64,000 nt of DNA from Weissella confusa (GTDB lineage: Bacteria > Bacillota > Bacilli > Lactobacillales > Lactobacillaceae): assembly GCA_041871065.1 (NCBI GenBank), contig CP168942.1, forward strand, positions 1,582,501-1,646,500. The letters run 5' to 3'. Position numbers and translations under genes: made by a program. Of the stretch, positions 48,804 to 57,645 are shown piece by piece (the first letter of the stretch is position 1; the number at the start of each line of letters is the position of its first letter). The notes beneath the pieces were generated by a model. That model was not told where the DNA came from, searched no databases, and saw only the letters and a program-made list of their open reading frames with translations.

Positions 48804-49921
48804 CCCTTTTGATGCCCCCATGCACGTAATGCCTTCATTTCTCGTAATCCTGTCACCGTGATATGTCCCATCTTCCTGCCAGACTTCACGTCAACTTTCC
48901 CGTAATCATGCATATGCCAGTCAGGATGGTCGACCAACTCACGGCGAGCGCGATTGATGTCATCCCCTAGTAAATTCAACATCATCGCTGGTGCCCACTG
49001 CTTAATTTCTGGAATCGGTAATCCCAACACACTACGTACATGCCCTTCAAATTGTGAAACGTTGGTTGCTTCAATGGTGAAGTGGCCTGAATTGTGTGGG
49101 CGCGGTGCCAATTCATTCACATATACCTGGTCACCAGCCACAAACATCTCAATACCAAGTACACCAACAAGATTCAACGCGTTCGCTAATGTTTTGGCAA
49201 TGTGGGCAATTTCATCCGCAATTTTGTCTGATAATGACGCTGGTGCAGCTGACACATGCAAAATGTGATTCTGATGTTCATTGACCGTCACAGGCCAAGT
49301 TCTAATATCACCCGAAATATCACGGGCAACCATCACGCTTAGCTCGCGATCAAATGTTACCTGCTTTTCCAAAATCATCGGCGTGTTAACCGGCACATCC
49401 CAGTGTGCCAATAAGTTTGCCAAAGCTTCATGATTTGGAATGTCCCACTGACCGTGACCGTCATAACCACCTTCAACAGTTTTCAGAATCGCTGGTAATG
49501 ACACCTTATGGCAACTAGCGTACAAGGCAACGACATTATCGACGGCCGCGAATGGTGCAACTGGCAATCCCAAATCCGCGATAAATGTTTTTTCACGCAA
49601 GCGGTTAGCTGTGATGTGCAACAGTTGGGTTCCTTGTGGCAACTGCTTAGCTGGCACTGCATTTGCCAACGCTTCTTGACTGACATTTTCAAATTCGTAC
49701 GTAATGACATCGGCAATATCCGCCAAATTGCGTAGCGCAGATTCATCATCGTAATTTGCAACCAACTGTTGGTCTGCGATTTGGGCAGCTGGTGCGTTAA
49801 TCTGTGGGTCCAGCACCACTACGCGATATCCCATTGGCTTAGCCGCTAAGGCCATCATTTGGCCAAGTTGTCCGCCACCAACAATCCCAAGTGTGGCCGG
49901 TGGCAAAATGGGTTTAGTCAT
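48800..49921 (-). CDS. purK: N5-CAIR synthetase PurK
   Basis: 373 aa ATP-grasp enzyme, AIR + bicarbonate to N5-[21 protein letters not shown] at the start; [14 protein letters not shown] later. ATG 49921 is preceded by GTGAGGAG and overlaps purE by 8 nt. An in-frame codon 57 nt earlier lies inside purE and is less likely. Confidence 0.96.
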   Translation of the reverse strand: MTKPILPPATLGIVGGGQLGQMMALAAKPMGYRVVVLDPQINAPAAQIADQQLVANYDDESALRNLADIADVITYEFENVSQEALANAVPAKQLPQGTQLLHITANRLREKTFIADLGLPVAPFAAVDNVVALYASCHKVSLPAILKTVEGGYDGHGQWDIPNHEALANLLAHWDVPVNTPMILEKQVTFDRELSVMVARDISGDIRTWPVTVNEHQNHILHVSAAPASLSDKIADEIAHIAKTLANALNLVGVLGIEMFVAGDQVYVNELAPRPHNSGHFTIEATNVSQFEGHVRSVLGLPIPEIKQWAPAMMLNLLGDDINRARRELVDHPDWHMHDYGKVDVKSGRKMGHITVTGLREMKALRAWGHQKG

Positions 49922-50402
49922 GTAACTGCTCCTCACTCTCACGTGCTTTTTGAGCTTGCTTTTCACGGAATGCTTCAAGTTCTGTCACCAACGTTTGATT
50001 TGTAATTGAAAGAATTTGAAGTGCATAGTAAGCGGCGTTTTTGGCGCCCGCTTCACCAATAGCAACCGTACCAACCGGCACACCTGCGGGCATTTGTACG
50101 ATACTCAATAATGAATCAACCCCATTTAACGTTTTCGTCTTCATTGGCACCCCAATAACAGGCAATGTGGTTTGTGCAGCGACCATCCCCGGCAGGTGAG
50201 CTGCGCCACCAGCACCGGCAATAATCACGTCCACCCCAGCTTCGCGAGCATTAGCCGCGTAAGTTGCCATCTCCGTCGGCATCCGATGAGCTGAAATGAT
50301 ATGTGTTTCGACTGTTACATCAAATTGTTCCAGAATTGCTACCGCTTCTTTCATCGTTGGCCAATCTGATATCGATCCCATTATTACTGAAACACGATTC
50401 AT
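49914..50402 (-). CDS. purE: N5-CAIR mutase PurE
   Basis: 162 aa class I PurE, moves the carboxyl group to form [17 protein letters not shown] and [10 protein letters not shown] near residues 9-50, then [10 protein letters not shown]. First gene of the 12-gene purine operon; RBS GGGGAG. Confidence 0.97.
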   Translation of the reverse strand: MNRVSVIMGSISDWPTMKEAVAILEQFDVTVETHIISAHRMPTEMATYAANAREAGVDVIIAGAGGAAHLPGMVAAQTTLPVIGVPMKTKTLNGVDSLLSIVQMPAGVPVGTVAIGEAGAKNAAYYALQILSITNQTLVTELEAFREKQAQKARESEEQLHD

Positions 50403-50572
50403 TATGTTCTCCCCATTCTTTTCGTTCGTATTTACAAGATGATTTAACCACCGTTTATTCTAAATGTACAGTTTTTATTCACGAAGTAATAAAAATGAAA
50501 AATAAATATTCGTGTTTAATCGTTTTCTTCACAAAATTAAACAAACATTCCCGTTTAACCTGATGCTTTTGA
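50403..50572 (-). promoter_or_regulatory. Leader of the purine operon with possible PurR boxes
   Basis: On the minus strand AAACGGGAATGTTTG and, about 38 nt later, AAACACGAATATTTA resemble the PurBox core CCGAACWWT known from Lactococcus, with mismatches. A possible -10 (TAGAAT) follows about 55 nt after the second. In Lactococcus PurR activates from such boxes. No purine riboswitch is seen. Confidence 0.35.
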
Positions 50573-50604
50573 CAAAAAAAGGTCCGGATGTAAATCCGAA
50601 CCTC
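50573..50604 (-). terminator. ribB terminator
   Basis: AGGTTCGGAT with ATCCGGACCT (50580-50589/50594-50603, one wobble) and seven T on the minus strand; separates ribB from the purine operon. Confidence 0.88.
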
Positions 50605-50616
50605 TCATCATTTTAA

Positions 50617-51246
50617 TTAGACAGCTGGCACCGTCATGTAAGCACTAATTTGTTCGATTGTAATAAATGGGATATCCAATCGTTCAGACATCTCAAACAA
50701 ATCATCACGACGGGCCATCGTACCGTCTTCCTTCAAGACTTCAATAATAACGGCAGCTGGTTCTGACCCAACCAAACGTGCCAGATCAACGGCGGCTTCT
50801 GTGTGCCCAATACGCGTTGCCAAACCACCTTCCTTGGCCGTCAAAGGTTGCGTGTGACCAGGTGCGTTAAAGTCAGCGCGGGTAGCCATTGGGTTCGCAA
50901 TTTGACGAATCGTTGCGGCACGATCCATCGCTGATACACCAGTTGTTACACCAGTGGCTTCAAACGTGCCATCAACCGTGTATGTGAATGGCGTTTGATG
51001 TGGGTCTGTTGAATCGGCCACCATATCCGTAAATCCCAAACGTTCAGCAATTTCAGGCCCAACTGGCGTGCACATCAAACCTGCCGCCTCACGCAACATC
51101 ATGTGCACCGTTTCTGGCGTAATATCTTGGGCAAGTGCCACAAGATCCCCTTCATTTTCACGGCCCTCATCATCCGCCAAGATGATAACGCCTCCTTGGC
51201 GCAATACGGTCAATGCATCAGCAACTGTGTCAAACGTCTTCTTCAT
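50617..51246 (-). CDS. ribB: 3,4-dihydroxy-2-butanone 4-phosphate synthase, standalone
   Basis: 209 aa; converts ribulose 5-phosphate to DHBP and formate, supplying the xylene ring of riboflavin. Metal and substrate motif ADDEGRENEGDL at 24-35; also FNAPGHTQPL and HTEAAVDLARL. No GTP cyclohydrolase II domain is fused and no other rib gene is in the window; no FMN riboswitch is seen upstream. Either the rest of the pathway is elsewhere or the protein has another role. Note that its product formate is a substrate of Fhs. RBS AAAGGAGAAG. Confidence 0.93.
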   Translation of the reverse strand: MKKTFDTVADALTVLRQGGVIILADDEGRENEGDLVALAQDITPETVHMMLREAAGLMCTPVGPEIAERLGFTDMVADSTDPHQTPFTYTVDGTFEATGVTTGVSAMDRAATIRQIANPMATRADFNAPGHTQPLTAKEGGLATRIGHTEAAVDLARLVGSEPAAVIIEVLKEDGTMARRDDLFEMSERLDIPFITIEQISAYMTVPAV

Positions 51247-51489
51247 GATTAAGTCTTCTCCTTTTAGCCATCCGAAGTGATTTGGTTACACAACTAAGCT
51301 TACGGACAAACCGGTTTGATACAACCCACTTTCAGCTGGTTAAAATCTCATTCGACCGAACATTCGTTTTTCAAACGTTAACTGCGTCCTTCAAAAGTTG
51401 TTAAATCGTTTCGAATACGGTTGGGATTTTTTGGTTGATGGGGTTAAGCAATTATTGTTCGTAATTTGTGTCGCTACTAACGCACAAAC
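51247..51489. promoter_or_regulatory. Upstream region of ribB: palindrome and PurBox-like site
   Basis: The gap holds CCGAACATT on the plus strand (51356-51364), which fits the PurBox core exactly, an imperfect inverted copy close by, and a 12-bp perfect palindrome CAAACCGGTTTG (51307-51318) between that and the ribB start. A promoter could not be fixed. Confidence 0.35.
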
Positions 51490-51520
51490 AAAAAAAGACA
51501 ACCCCATCATGAGGTTGTCT
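51490..51520 (-). terminator. Terminator of the amino acid ABC transporter operon
   Basis: AGACAACC (51497-51504) with GGTTGTCT (51513-51520) and a T-run on the minus strand; 10 nt after the stop of the binding-protein gene. Confidence 0.9.
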
Positions 51521-51530
51521 CCTAAATCAA

Positions 51531-52364
51531 TTAATCTGCGTTCTTCGTGCCAAAGTAGCGCTCAGAAATCTTATCCAGTGTGCCATCCTTCTTGAATTCA
51601 GTAATCACACCGTTTACCTTTTCACGCAACGTTACATCACCCTTACGGAACCCGATACCATAAGCATCCTGTCCGTAACCAGTCTTGATGACCTTGAACT
51701 CGGCTGGGTTTGATTCGTGCGCAACGTAATAACGGGCGTAGTCCGAATCAATCAATACCGCATTCACTCGGCCAACTTGCAAGTCGTTCAACGCCTTATC
51801 AAAGGTATCGTATTGCACAGGTGCTGACCCAAGGAAGCTCTTCAACACCTTTGGCTTGTCGTTAAACAACGTTAGTCCAGCCGAACCAGTTTGTGCAGCG
51901 AGCGTCTTGCCAGCCATATCCTTAATCGTGTTAATGTGATCGCGTTGCATCGTTACTAACACTTGGGAATCATTGTGGTATGGCACCGAGAAGGCAACCT
52001 TCTTGGCACGGGCTGGTGTAATCGTGTAACCATTCCAAATCATATCAATGTGACCCGTATCAAGTTCAGTTTCCTTCATTGACCAGTCAATTGCTTGGAA
52101 CTTAACCTTTAGGCCCAACTTCTTGAATGTTGCACGTGCCAAATCAACGTCGTACCCAACCAACTTACCTGACTTGTCACGGAATCCCATTGGCACATAC
52201 GTATCGTCCAAACCAACGACAACAGTTTTGTCAGCCGTCATTTGGCGCCAAGTGTCTTGTGCGTGCGTCGTGCGGTACCAAACAAATCCAACCAGCAACG
52301 CTAACACCGCCAGCACAATTCCGTTACCGATAATCTGTCGGCGCCAGTTAATCTTCTTTTTCAT
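51531..52364 (-). CDS. Amino acid ABC transporter substrate-binding protein (probably histidine)
   Basis: 277 aa. N-terminal hydrophobic anchor (IIGNGIVLAVLALLVGFVWY, about 12-31) without a lipobox cysteine, so membrane-anchored by the uncleaved segment or secreted. Then an SBP family 3 domain: VVGLDDTYVPMGFRDKSGKL, WNGYTITPARAKKVAFS and QTGSAGL. Third gene of a permease-ATPase-binding protein operon under a T-box with a CAC (His) specifier; substrate assignment rests on that. Confidence 0.88.
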   Translation of the reverse strand: MKKKINWRRQIIGNGIVLAVLALLVGFVWYRTTHAQDTWRQMTADKTVVVGLDDTYVPMGFRDKSGKLVGYDVDLARATFKKLGLKVKFQAIDWSMKETELDTGHIDMIWNGYTITPARAKKVAFSVPYHNDSQVLVTMQRDHINTIKDMAGKTLAAQTGSAGLTLFNDKPKVLKSFLGSAPVQYDTFDKALNDLQVGRVNAVLIDSDYARYYVAHESNPAEFKVIKTGYGQDAYGIGFRKGDVTLREKVNGVITEFKKDGTLDKISERYFGTKNAD

Positions 52365-52376
52365 TGCGACAGCCCC

Positions 52377-53015
52377 CTATCGTTCAACATCCGTCCCAAA
52401 ATCAAAGGTCTTATCAGCCACGGCCTCAGCAAATGGCAAATCGTGGGTAACAATCAATTGCGTCACACCTTGCGCTTGCAACTGCTTAATCACTGCAATA
52501 ACACGTTCCGTTGATTCAGCATCCAAACCAGATGTTGGTTCATCATATGCCAAAATACCAGGCTTCATTGCCAAGGCACGCGCGATGGCAACACGTTGCT
52601 TTTGTCCACCAGACAACTGGAATGGGTATTGGTCCGCTTGGGCCGTCAATCCCAAATCCGCTAGCAAGCGGTCTGCATTATCGGCAGCCTCAGCCTTTGA
52701 CTCATTGTGCACCATTTGTGGCGCCAACATCACATTTTCCTTCACGGTATATTGTGGAAACAAATTGAAGTCTTGGAAAATAACCCCAACTTGGGCGCCA
52801 GTGCGTTCACCAGTTAAATCAAGCGACTCACCGTTCAGAATTAACTCACCTTGATCTGCGGGTAGTAAACCAGCAACGATTCGCAAGAACGTTGTCTTAC
52901 CAATACCTGAAGGACCAACAATACTCAAAACCTCACCGTCGTTAACTGTAAGATTCATGTTCTTAAAAATCGTGCGCGTGTCATATGACTTAGCTAAGTT
53001 TTTAATTTCTAGCAT
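52377..53015 (-). CDS. Amino acid ABC transporter ATPase
   Basis: 212 aa. Walker A GPSGIGKTT at about 34-42, signature LSGGQKQRVAIARALA, Walker B ILAYDEPTSGLD, H-loop THD. Polar amino acid uptake family. Twelve nt after the permease and 12 nt before the binding-protein gene. Somewhat shorter than the usual 240 aa at the C-terminus. Confidence 0.95.
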   Translation of the reverse strand: MLEIKNLAKSYDTRTIFKNMNLTVNDGEVLSIVGPSGIGKTTFLRIVAGLLPADQGELILNGESLDLTGERTGAQVGVIFQDFNLFPQYTVKENVMLAPQMVHNESKAEAADNADRLLADLGLTAQADQYPFQLSGGQKQRVAIARALAMKPGILAYDEPTSGLDAESTERVIAVIKQLQAQGVTQLIVTHDLPFAEAVADKTFDFGTDVER

Positions 53016-53027
53016 TCTTCTTACTCC

Positions 53028-53672
53028 TTAACGATAGTAGTTCATATTCGTTTCAATGCGACGTAGCAACACGGTTGCGACTGCCGTCAAAATCAAATAT
53101 AGCAAACCGACTAGTAGATATGGTGCCAACGTAACGTCACGTGAAGCCGCAATATTACCAGCACGCATCAAGTCGCCCAAACCGATAACGTAGACCAAAG
53201 ACGTATCCTTAACCAACGTCACCACTTCGTTTCCAACTGATGGCATCACAATCTTAACCACTTGTGGCAAAACAATCTTACGCATCGTTTGCCAGCGGGT
53301 TAGGCCAAGCACTTTTGCGCCATCATATTGTCCTTGCGGAATGCTTTGTAGCCCCCCACGGAAAATCTCAGCGAAGTACGCAGCATAGTTAATAATAAAT
53401 GTGATGACCGCGGCTTCAAAACGTGGGAATGTCACAATGTGAGCTAAACTCAATCCATAGTAGACAAACACAATTTGAAGCAACAATGGTGTGCCACGCA
53501 TCACCCAGATATAACCATTCGTTACCCAGCGCAACAAGAAAATATCTGATTTCAATGCCAATGCCACCAAAATTCCCAACGGCACTGATCCAATTAAAGT
53601 TAATGCGAAGACACCGATGGTCATCTTAAGCCCATCCAGCAAACTTGGCATAATTTGCATCATGTAATCCAT
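53028..53672 (-). CDS. Amino acid ABC transporter permease
   Basis: 214 aa with five or so membrane helices and the EAA loop (EIFRGGLQSIPQGQYDGAKVLGL). Start ATG 53672, with GGAG 8 nt upstream, avoids a 14-residue extension that would run into the T-box terminator tail. First gene of the operon. Confidence 0.93.
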   Translation of the reverse strand: MDYMMQIMPSLLDGLKMTIGVFALTLIGSVPLGILVALALKSDIFLLRWVTNGYIWVMRGTPLLLQIVFVYYGLSLAHIVTFPRFEAAVITFIINYAAYFAEIFRGGLQSIPQGQYDGAKVLGLTRWQTMRKIVLPQVVKIVMPSVGNEVVTLVKDTSLVYVIGLGDLMRAGNIAASRDVTLAPYLLVGLLYLILTAVATVLLRRIETNMNYYR

Positions 53673-53695
53673 ACCTTGTACTCCATTTCCTGCAA

Positions 53696-53955
53696 TAAAA
53701 AAGTCCTCAAGCAACCCAAAAATAGGTTACTTGAGGACGATAAAAATCGTGGTTCCACCTCAATTTTGTTAGTTGTTACCAACCAACACTCTAGCCCCTG
53801 ATTTAACCAGGCGCGCGCCTATAACGAGGCGATCCGGATACATTTTGTGATGTATCGATAATCATGGGTGTGGTTCATCTAGGCCGATGGTTGCTTCCCA
53901 GCTTCTGCGCAACTCTCTTAGCACCGACGTTAGACTACTCGTCCAATCAAATCTT
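53696..53955 (-). promoter_or_regulatory. T-box riboswitch of the amino acid ABC operon, His specifier
   Basis: T-box sequence AGGTGGAACCACG at 53748-53760, then a 14-bp terminator (53703-53716/53725-53738) with T-run. Stem I contains AGTA on the 5' side, AGAGAG in the upper part and GAACCACACCC on the 3' side. By the known pattern GAA-N-codon-A the specifier is CAC (53870-53872), histidine. Low charged-state of tRNA-His would switch the transporter on. Confidence 0.88.
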
Positions 53956-53964
53956 TATGGGATT

Positions 53965-53993
53965 ACTTTAAAGTAATTAGTGTCGTAAGTCAA
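53965..53993 (-). promoter_or_regulatory. Promoter of the His T-box transcript
   Basis: TTGACT (53988-53993), 17 nt, TAAAGT (53965-53970) on the minus strand, between mreD and the T-box. Confidence 0.65.
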
Positions 53994-54008
53994 CAGTTTC
54001 AAACCGGA

Positions 54009-54632
54009 CTAACGAATCGAACGTGATCGTGACTTCGAATTTAATGATGGCATGCGACCATTCAAGTCACTATCATCAACATTATATGCTGAAATATCTG
54101 GTTGACGTGTTGCGTGGTACCAGTAATTTAGCAGACCGTATACCAAGACCAACAATAGCAAATTAACAATCAACGTTGGGAACATGTGGAAAATAATGAA
54201 ATCCGGAATGTTCAAGTTCGTTAGGTTGATGATACCAAAACCAGCGTAATCAAACACCAAGTACATGCTCATCGACACAAACCAAACCGCAACTGATGAA
54301 ATAAATGACGTTGGTAAGTAACGTTGCAACTTGCTAGCAAGCCATACCGTCAACGGGAAACCAATCATTGAAATACCAATCAAACCCGAATAAAAAATAT
54401 CAAACAGCAAGCCGCCTAGGAAGGCCGCAATATATAAACTGCGTTCCTTCATTTGCGTAACCGTTCCGGTCAGCACCGGCATCATCATGACAATCAATGA
54501 TAGATATGGGCTGGCCGACATCGGCATTTTAAATAGCACTGGTGCAAAGTACAGCGCAATCCCCCCATCTAGCATGATTGCGATATACACCAGGACAAAA
54601 TGTAACCATGAGGTGTGCACGTATTTCAACAT
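54009..54632 (-). CDS. mreD: Rod shape-determining protein MreD
   Basis: 207 aa with five or six membrane helices (about 8-28, 40-60, 68-90, 95-125, 135-170) and a charged tail. Weakly conserved family, assigned by topology and locus (mreBC upstream). Unlike usual mreBCD operons, an oppositely oriented carbonic anhydrase and a terminator lie between mreC and mreD, and mreD has its own promoter. Confidence 0.85.
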   Translation of the reverse strand: MLKYVHTSWLHFVLVYIAIMLDGGIALYFAPVLFKMPMSASPYLSLIVMMMPVLTGTVTQMKERSLYIAAFLGGLLFDIFYSGLIGISMIGFPLTVWLASKLQRYLPTSFISSVAVWFVSMSMYLVFDYAGFGIINLTNLNIPDFIIFHMFPTLIVNLLLLVLVYGLLNYWYHATRQPDISAYNVDDSDLNGRMPSLNSKSRSRSIR

Positions 54633-54675
54633 TTATCTTCTCCATTAAGCACTACGATTGTTTGTAGCTTATACT

Positions 54676-54705
54676 ATATTATCCCTACCACTTGTCGAAC
54701 GTCAA
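54676..54705 (-). promoter_or_regulatory. mreD promoter
   Basis: TTGACG (54700-54705), 18 nt, TAATAT (54676-54681) on the minus strand, about 45 nt upstream of mreD. Confidence 0.7.
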
Positions 54706-54744
54706 CAAAATGTCACATTTATTGCGCGACTCTTAAAAACCCTC

Positions 54745-54773
54745 TGGTCAATTTCTCGGACTGTTGATACACT
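54745..54773 (+). promoter_or_regulatory. Possible carbonic anhydrase promoter
   Basis: TGGTCA, 17 nt, TACACT (54745-54750/54768-54773) on the plus strand, 46 nt upstream of the start. Lies back to back with the mreD promoter. Confidence 0.45.
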
Positions 54774-54819
54774 AAAAGTGTTCTGAGGAGAGAGAGACAC
54801 TTCAGAAGGGACTAGATTC

Positions 54820-55455
54820 ATGCAAAAACTCAATTATGATGCGCAAGAGTCTTGGTCACTGACAGCTGGTTTAATGCAATCGCCAATCGCGATTACAAGC
54901 AAAACCACTGACAAGATTGACTACCCTGCGTCATTAGAATTGTACTACGACCTTAATGCCAATTACGTTCGCGACACTGGCCAAGGTTTAGAGGTCGGGC
55001 TAACAGGAACAGCGATAATCGCTAATCGTCCGTTCCGGTTGCAACAGTTTCACGTCCACGCCCCCAGCGAGCATACCCTCGATGGCCAGACATATGATGG
55101 TGAAATTCATTTCGTGCACGAAGCTGCCGACGGGCGTTTGGCAGTGATTGGCGTCTTCTTAAGACTAGGTGCCCCATCAGAAACGTTTGCTAGCATTTTA
55201 AACCGTATTGATGATGAGTCCGTTTTCTCATGCGAGGTTACCGACTTGTTACCAACGAACCGGTCATACTATCATTACATCGGCTCGTTAACAACGCCAC
55301 CGCTATCTGAAAATGTCGACTGGTATGTGTTAGAACAACCAATGACTATTTCAGCGGCTCAGTTAGCTGAATTCCATGTGCATTATGACCATAATAATCG
55401 CCATTTACAGCCTTTAAATGGGCGCCATGTCTTATATTACCGGGACAATAAATAG
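54820..55455 (+). CDS. Alpha-class carbonic anhydrase, cytosolic
   Basis: 211 aa; interconverts CO2 and bicarbonate. Zinc ligands H78 and H80 (FHVHAPSEHT) and H97 (GEIHFVH); E84 and the GSLTTPPLSE segment complete the active site. No signal peptide, whereas most bacterial alpha-CAs are exported, so it probably works inside the cell and could feed bicarbonate to PurK and other carboxylases (inference). RBS AAGGGA. On the plus strand between mreC and mreD with its own promoter and terminator. Confidence 0.94.
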   Translation: MQKLNYDAQESWSLTAGLMQSPIAITSKTTDKIDYPASLELYYDLNANYVRDTGQGLEVGLTGTAIIANRPFRLQQFHVHAPSEHTLDGQTYDGEIHFVHEAADGRLAVIGVFLRLGAPSETFASILNRIDDESVFSCEVTDLLPTNRSYYHYIGSLTTPPLSENVDWYVLEQPMTISAAQLAEFHVHYDHNNRHLQPLNGRHVLYYRDNK

Positions 55456-55499
55456 AAAGACGTCACACCCTGCGTTTTGCAGAGCGTGACGTCTTTTTT
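55450..55499. terminator. Bidirectional terminator between carbonic anhydrase and mreC
   Basis: AAAGACGTCAC (55456-55466) with its exact complement (55486-55496), T-runs in both directions. Ends both convergent genes, so mreC transcripts do not reach mreD. Confidence 0.92.
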
Positions 55500-55500
55500 G

Positions 55501-56352
55501 CTATTGTTGTGGGATAGCCACACTAACAACTGGAATATTGTTAAAGTCCGTTGCCGGCTTAATGTAAATCTTCTTTGATAGACCGTAGTCATCTTGGCTA
55601 ATCTTTTGTACCTTACCAACGTAAAGTCCAGCTGGCGTAACACCACCCAAACCACTGGTCGTGACAAGATCACCCTTTTCCAAAGCGACATCTGACGTAA
55701 TTTGTCCCATCACAATCAAGTTCTTTTCTTGATTGAAGCTGGTCACAATACCGTCAACAACATCGCCGTTCTTGTTGGCCACACGGATTGCAAAACGATC
55801 CGCAACTTGGCTGTCATCAGATAACAACTCAACCTTCGCGTTCGTTGTATTCACCTCAGAGACGCGACCAATCAAACCACCAGAACCCATCACAGACATA
55901 CCCTTCTTGATGCCTGCATTTGATCCCTTGTTAACAATCAATTGTGATTGCCAATTACTTGGTGAACGTGAAATAACAACCGCATTAACAACCTTATAGT
56001 CGGTCAACGTGTTTTCGATTTGCAATTGATCCTTCAATGCACGATTTTCGGCTTGCAACGTTTGCAATTGCACCTTCGCTTGTGCTAAATCATCAACCTT
56101 CTCAGTTAATGCTTGATTTTCTTTGTATGTGTTTAGCAACCCTGAGACTGCCTCATATCCACCGCTAACTGCTTTAACTGGTGAACTGACAACACTTGAT
56201 ACCCAACCTGAAACGTCGGACACAACACGCGTTGGCAAAGAAGGTTCTTTTTGAGAGTTTTGTGCTCGCGAACTAATGACAATCACACCGATTGTCACGA
56301 TTGCAACGATAACCGCTACAACCAAACGTCGTGAAGTTAAGATATTCTTCAT
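55501..56352 (-). CDS. mreC: Rod shape-determining protein MreC
   Basis: 283 aa. Basic start, membrane helix (LVVAVIVAIVTIGVIVIS, about 10-28), periplasm-side coiled coil (about 75-110), then two beta-barrel domains with VMGSGGLIGRVSEV and the C-terminal LVTTSGLGGVTPAGLYVG. Start ATG 56352 with AAAGG 10 nt upstream; other in-frame ATGs upstream lie within the hairpin region. Confidence 0.94.
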   Translation of the reverse strand: MKNILTSRRLVVAVIVAIVTIGVIVISSRAQNSQKEPSLPTRVVSDVSGWVSSVVSSPVKAVSGGYEAVSGLLNTYKENQALTEKVDDLAQAKVQLQTLQAENRALKDQLQIENTLTDYKVVNAVVISRSPSNWQSQLIVNKGSNAGIKKGMSVMGSGGLIGRVSEVNTTNAKVELLSDDSQVADRFAIRVANKNGDVVDGIVTSFNQEKNLIVMGQITSDVALEKGDLVTTSGLGGVTPAGLYVGKVQKISQDDYGLSKKIYIKPATDFNNIPVVSVAIPQQ

Positions 56353-56398
56353 ATCAAACATGCCTTTCGTCAGTTTTGCTAATAAAGCAGACTGAGAG

Positions 56399-56537
56399 TG
56401 TCGGAGGTTTTTGACCTCCGACATGAACAAGCCGCCCTTATCAGGTGCGTCTTTGGTCTTACTCCTGACGGGAAAGTCAGGGGTTTTAGACCAACAGCTG
56501 CTGTGACAAATAACGCCACACCGAATGGTGCGGCGTT
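56399..56537 (-). other. Three strong hairpins between mreB and mreC
   Basis: In transcription order: an 11-bp hairpin (56527-56537/56512-56522, one wobble or mismatch) with a poor T-tail, a two-part hairpin (56455-56492, GGTCT/AGACC enclosing CCTGAC/GTCAGG) and a perfect 10-bp hairpin TGTCGGAGGT/ACCTCCGACA (56399-56423). The first could be a leaky terminator of mreB. The others do not look like terminators and suggest mRNA processing or control of mreC. Confidence 0.6.
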
Positions 56538-56551
56538 ATCGTTAAAATTGA

Positions 56552-57556
56552 TTAGTTGTTCTTCAAAACATCGATTGACTTCAATGCTTCACCAGTACCG
56601 ATGACAACTGCATCCAATGGCTCTGGTGCAACGAATACTGGCACCTTAGTTGCTTCAGCAATTACTTCATCAAGGTGCTTCAACATAGCACCACCACCAG
56701 TCAAAACGATACCGTGGTCGATAACGTCAGCTGCAATTTCTGGAGACGTCTCTTCCAACGTCTCCTTAATAGCAACGATGATTTCAGCAATGACATCCTT
56801 GATAGCTTCGGCAACATCAGTCGCTTCGATATCAATCGTCTTTGGCAAACCAGTTACCAAGTCACGACCGCGAGCCGTTGTACCTTCCATGTCCTTGGCA
56901 GCTTCAACATCAGCTGATCCAACTTCCATCTTCAAACGTTCTGCCGTTTGCTCACCAATCAATACTGAGTACTTTTGGCGGATGTATGACATGATAGCTT
57001 CATCAAGCTTATCACCAGCCATACGGATTGAACGTGATGACACGATACCACCCAATGAAATTGTGGCAACGTCAGTCGTTCCACCACCAAGGTCAACAAC
57101 CATTGATCCAGTTGGTTCCATAACTGGCAAACCGGCACCAACAGCAGCTGCGAATGGCTCTTCAATCACGTAGGCGTCACGAGCACCAGCAACACGGGCA
57201 GCATCGATTACTGCACGACGCTCAACAGCCGTTACACCAGATGGTACACCGATTGTAACGTATGGCTTTGAGCCACGACCACCCAAGGCCTTGCCTAGGT
57301 AGTACTTCAACATCGCAACAGTTGTTTCGTAATCAGCGATAACACCATCGCGCATTGGGCGGATAGCCTTGATTGAACCTGGCGTACGACCCAACATATC
57401 ACGGGCAGCTGCACCAACGGCAACAACCTCGTTTGTCTTTGTGTTGCGCGCAACTACTGATGGCTCGCGCAAGACGATTCCCTTACCTTCAATGTATACC
57501 AACGTGTTGGCAGTTCCTAGGTCGATTCCGACATTTCGAGTTCCAAATGAAAACAC
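56552..57556 (-). CDS. mreB: Actin-like rod shape protein MreB
   Basis: 334 aa. [17 protein letters not shown] near the N-terminus (phosphate 1), [13 protein letters not shown] (phosphate 2), [11 protein letters not shown] (adenosine motif). Guides lateral wall synthesis; presence of mreBCD fits a rod or short-rod cell. Confidence 0.97.
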   Translation of the reverse strand: MFSFGTRNVGIDLGTANTLVYIEGKGIVLREPSVVARNTKTNEVVAVGAAARDMLGRTPGSIKAIRPMRDGVIADYETTVAMLKYYLGKALGGRGSKPYVTIGVPSGVTAVERRAVIDAARVAGARDAYVIEEPFAAAVGAGLPVMEPTGSMVVDLGGGTTDVATISLGGIVSSRSIRMAGDKLDEAIMSYIRQKYSVLIGEQTAERLKMEVGSADVEAAKDMEGTTARGRDLVTGLPKTIDIEATDVAEAIKDVIAEIIVAIKETLEETSPEIAADVIDHGIVLTGGGAMLKHLDEVIAEATKVPVFVAPEPLDAVVIGTGEALKSIDVLKNN

Positions 57557-57645
57557 GGCTTTTATCCCTTTTCTTTACTAATTTTTATTATCATTCATCG
57601 TATGGCACTACATAAAAACGCCACATTAATTTCTTATTTAGTGTA

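Noticed and set aside
51247..51489. FMN riboswitch before ribB
   Set aside because: None of the conserved RFN-element segments can be found on either strand.
54776..54807. Possible pseudoknot (AAGTGT/ACACTT and TTCTGA/TCAGAA) before the carbonic anhydrase start
   Set aside because: The predicted transcription start lies near 54780, so most of the first arm would not be transcribed.
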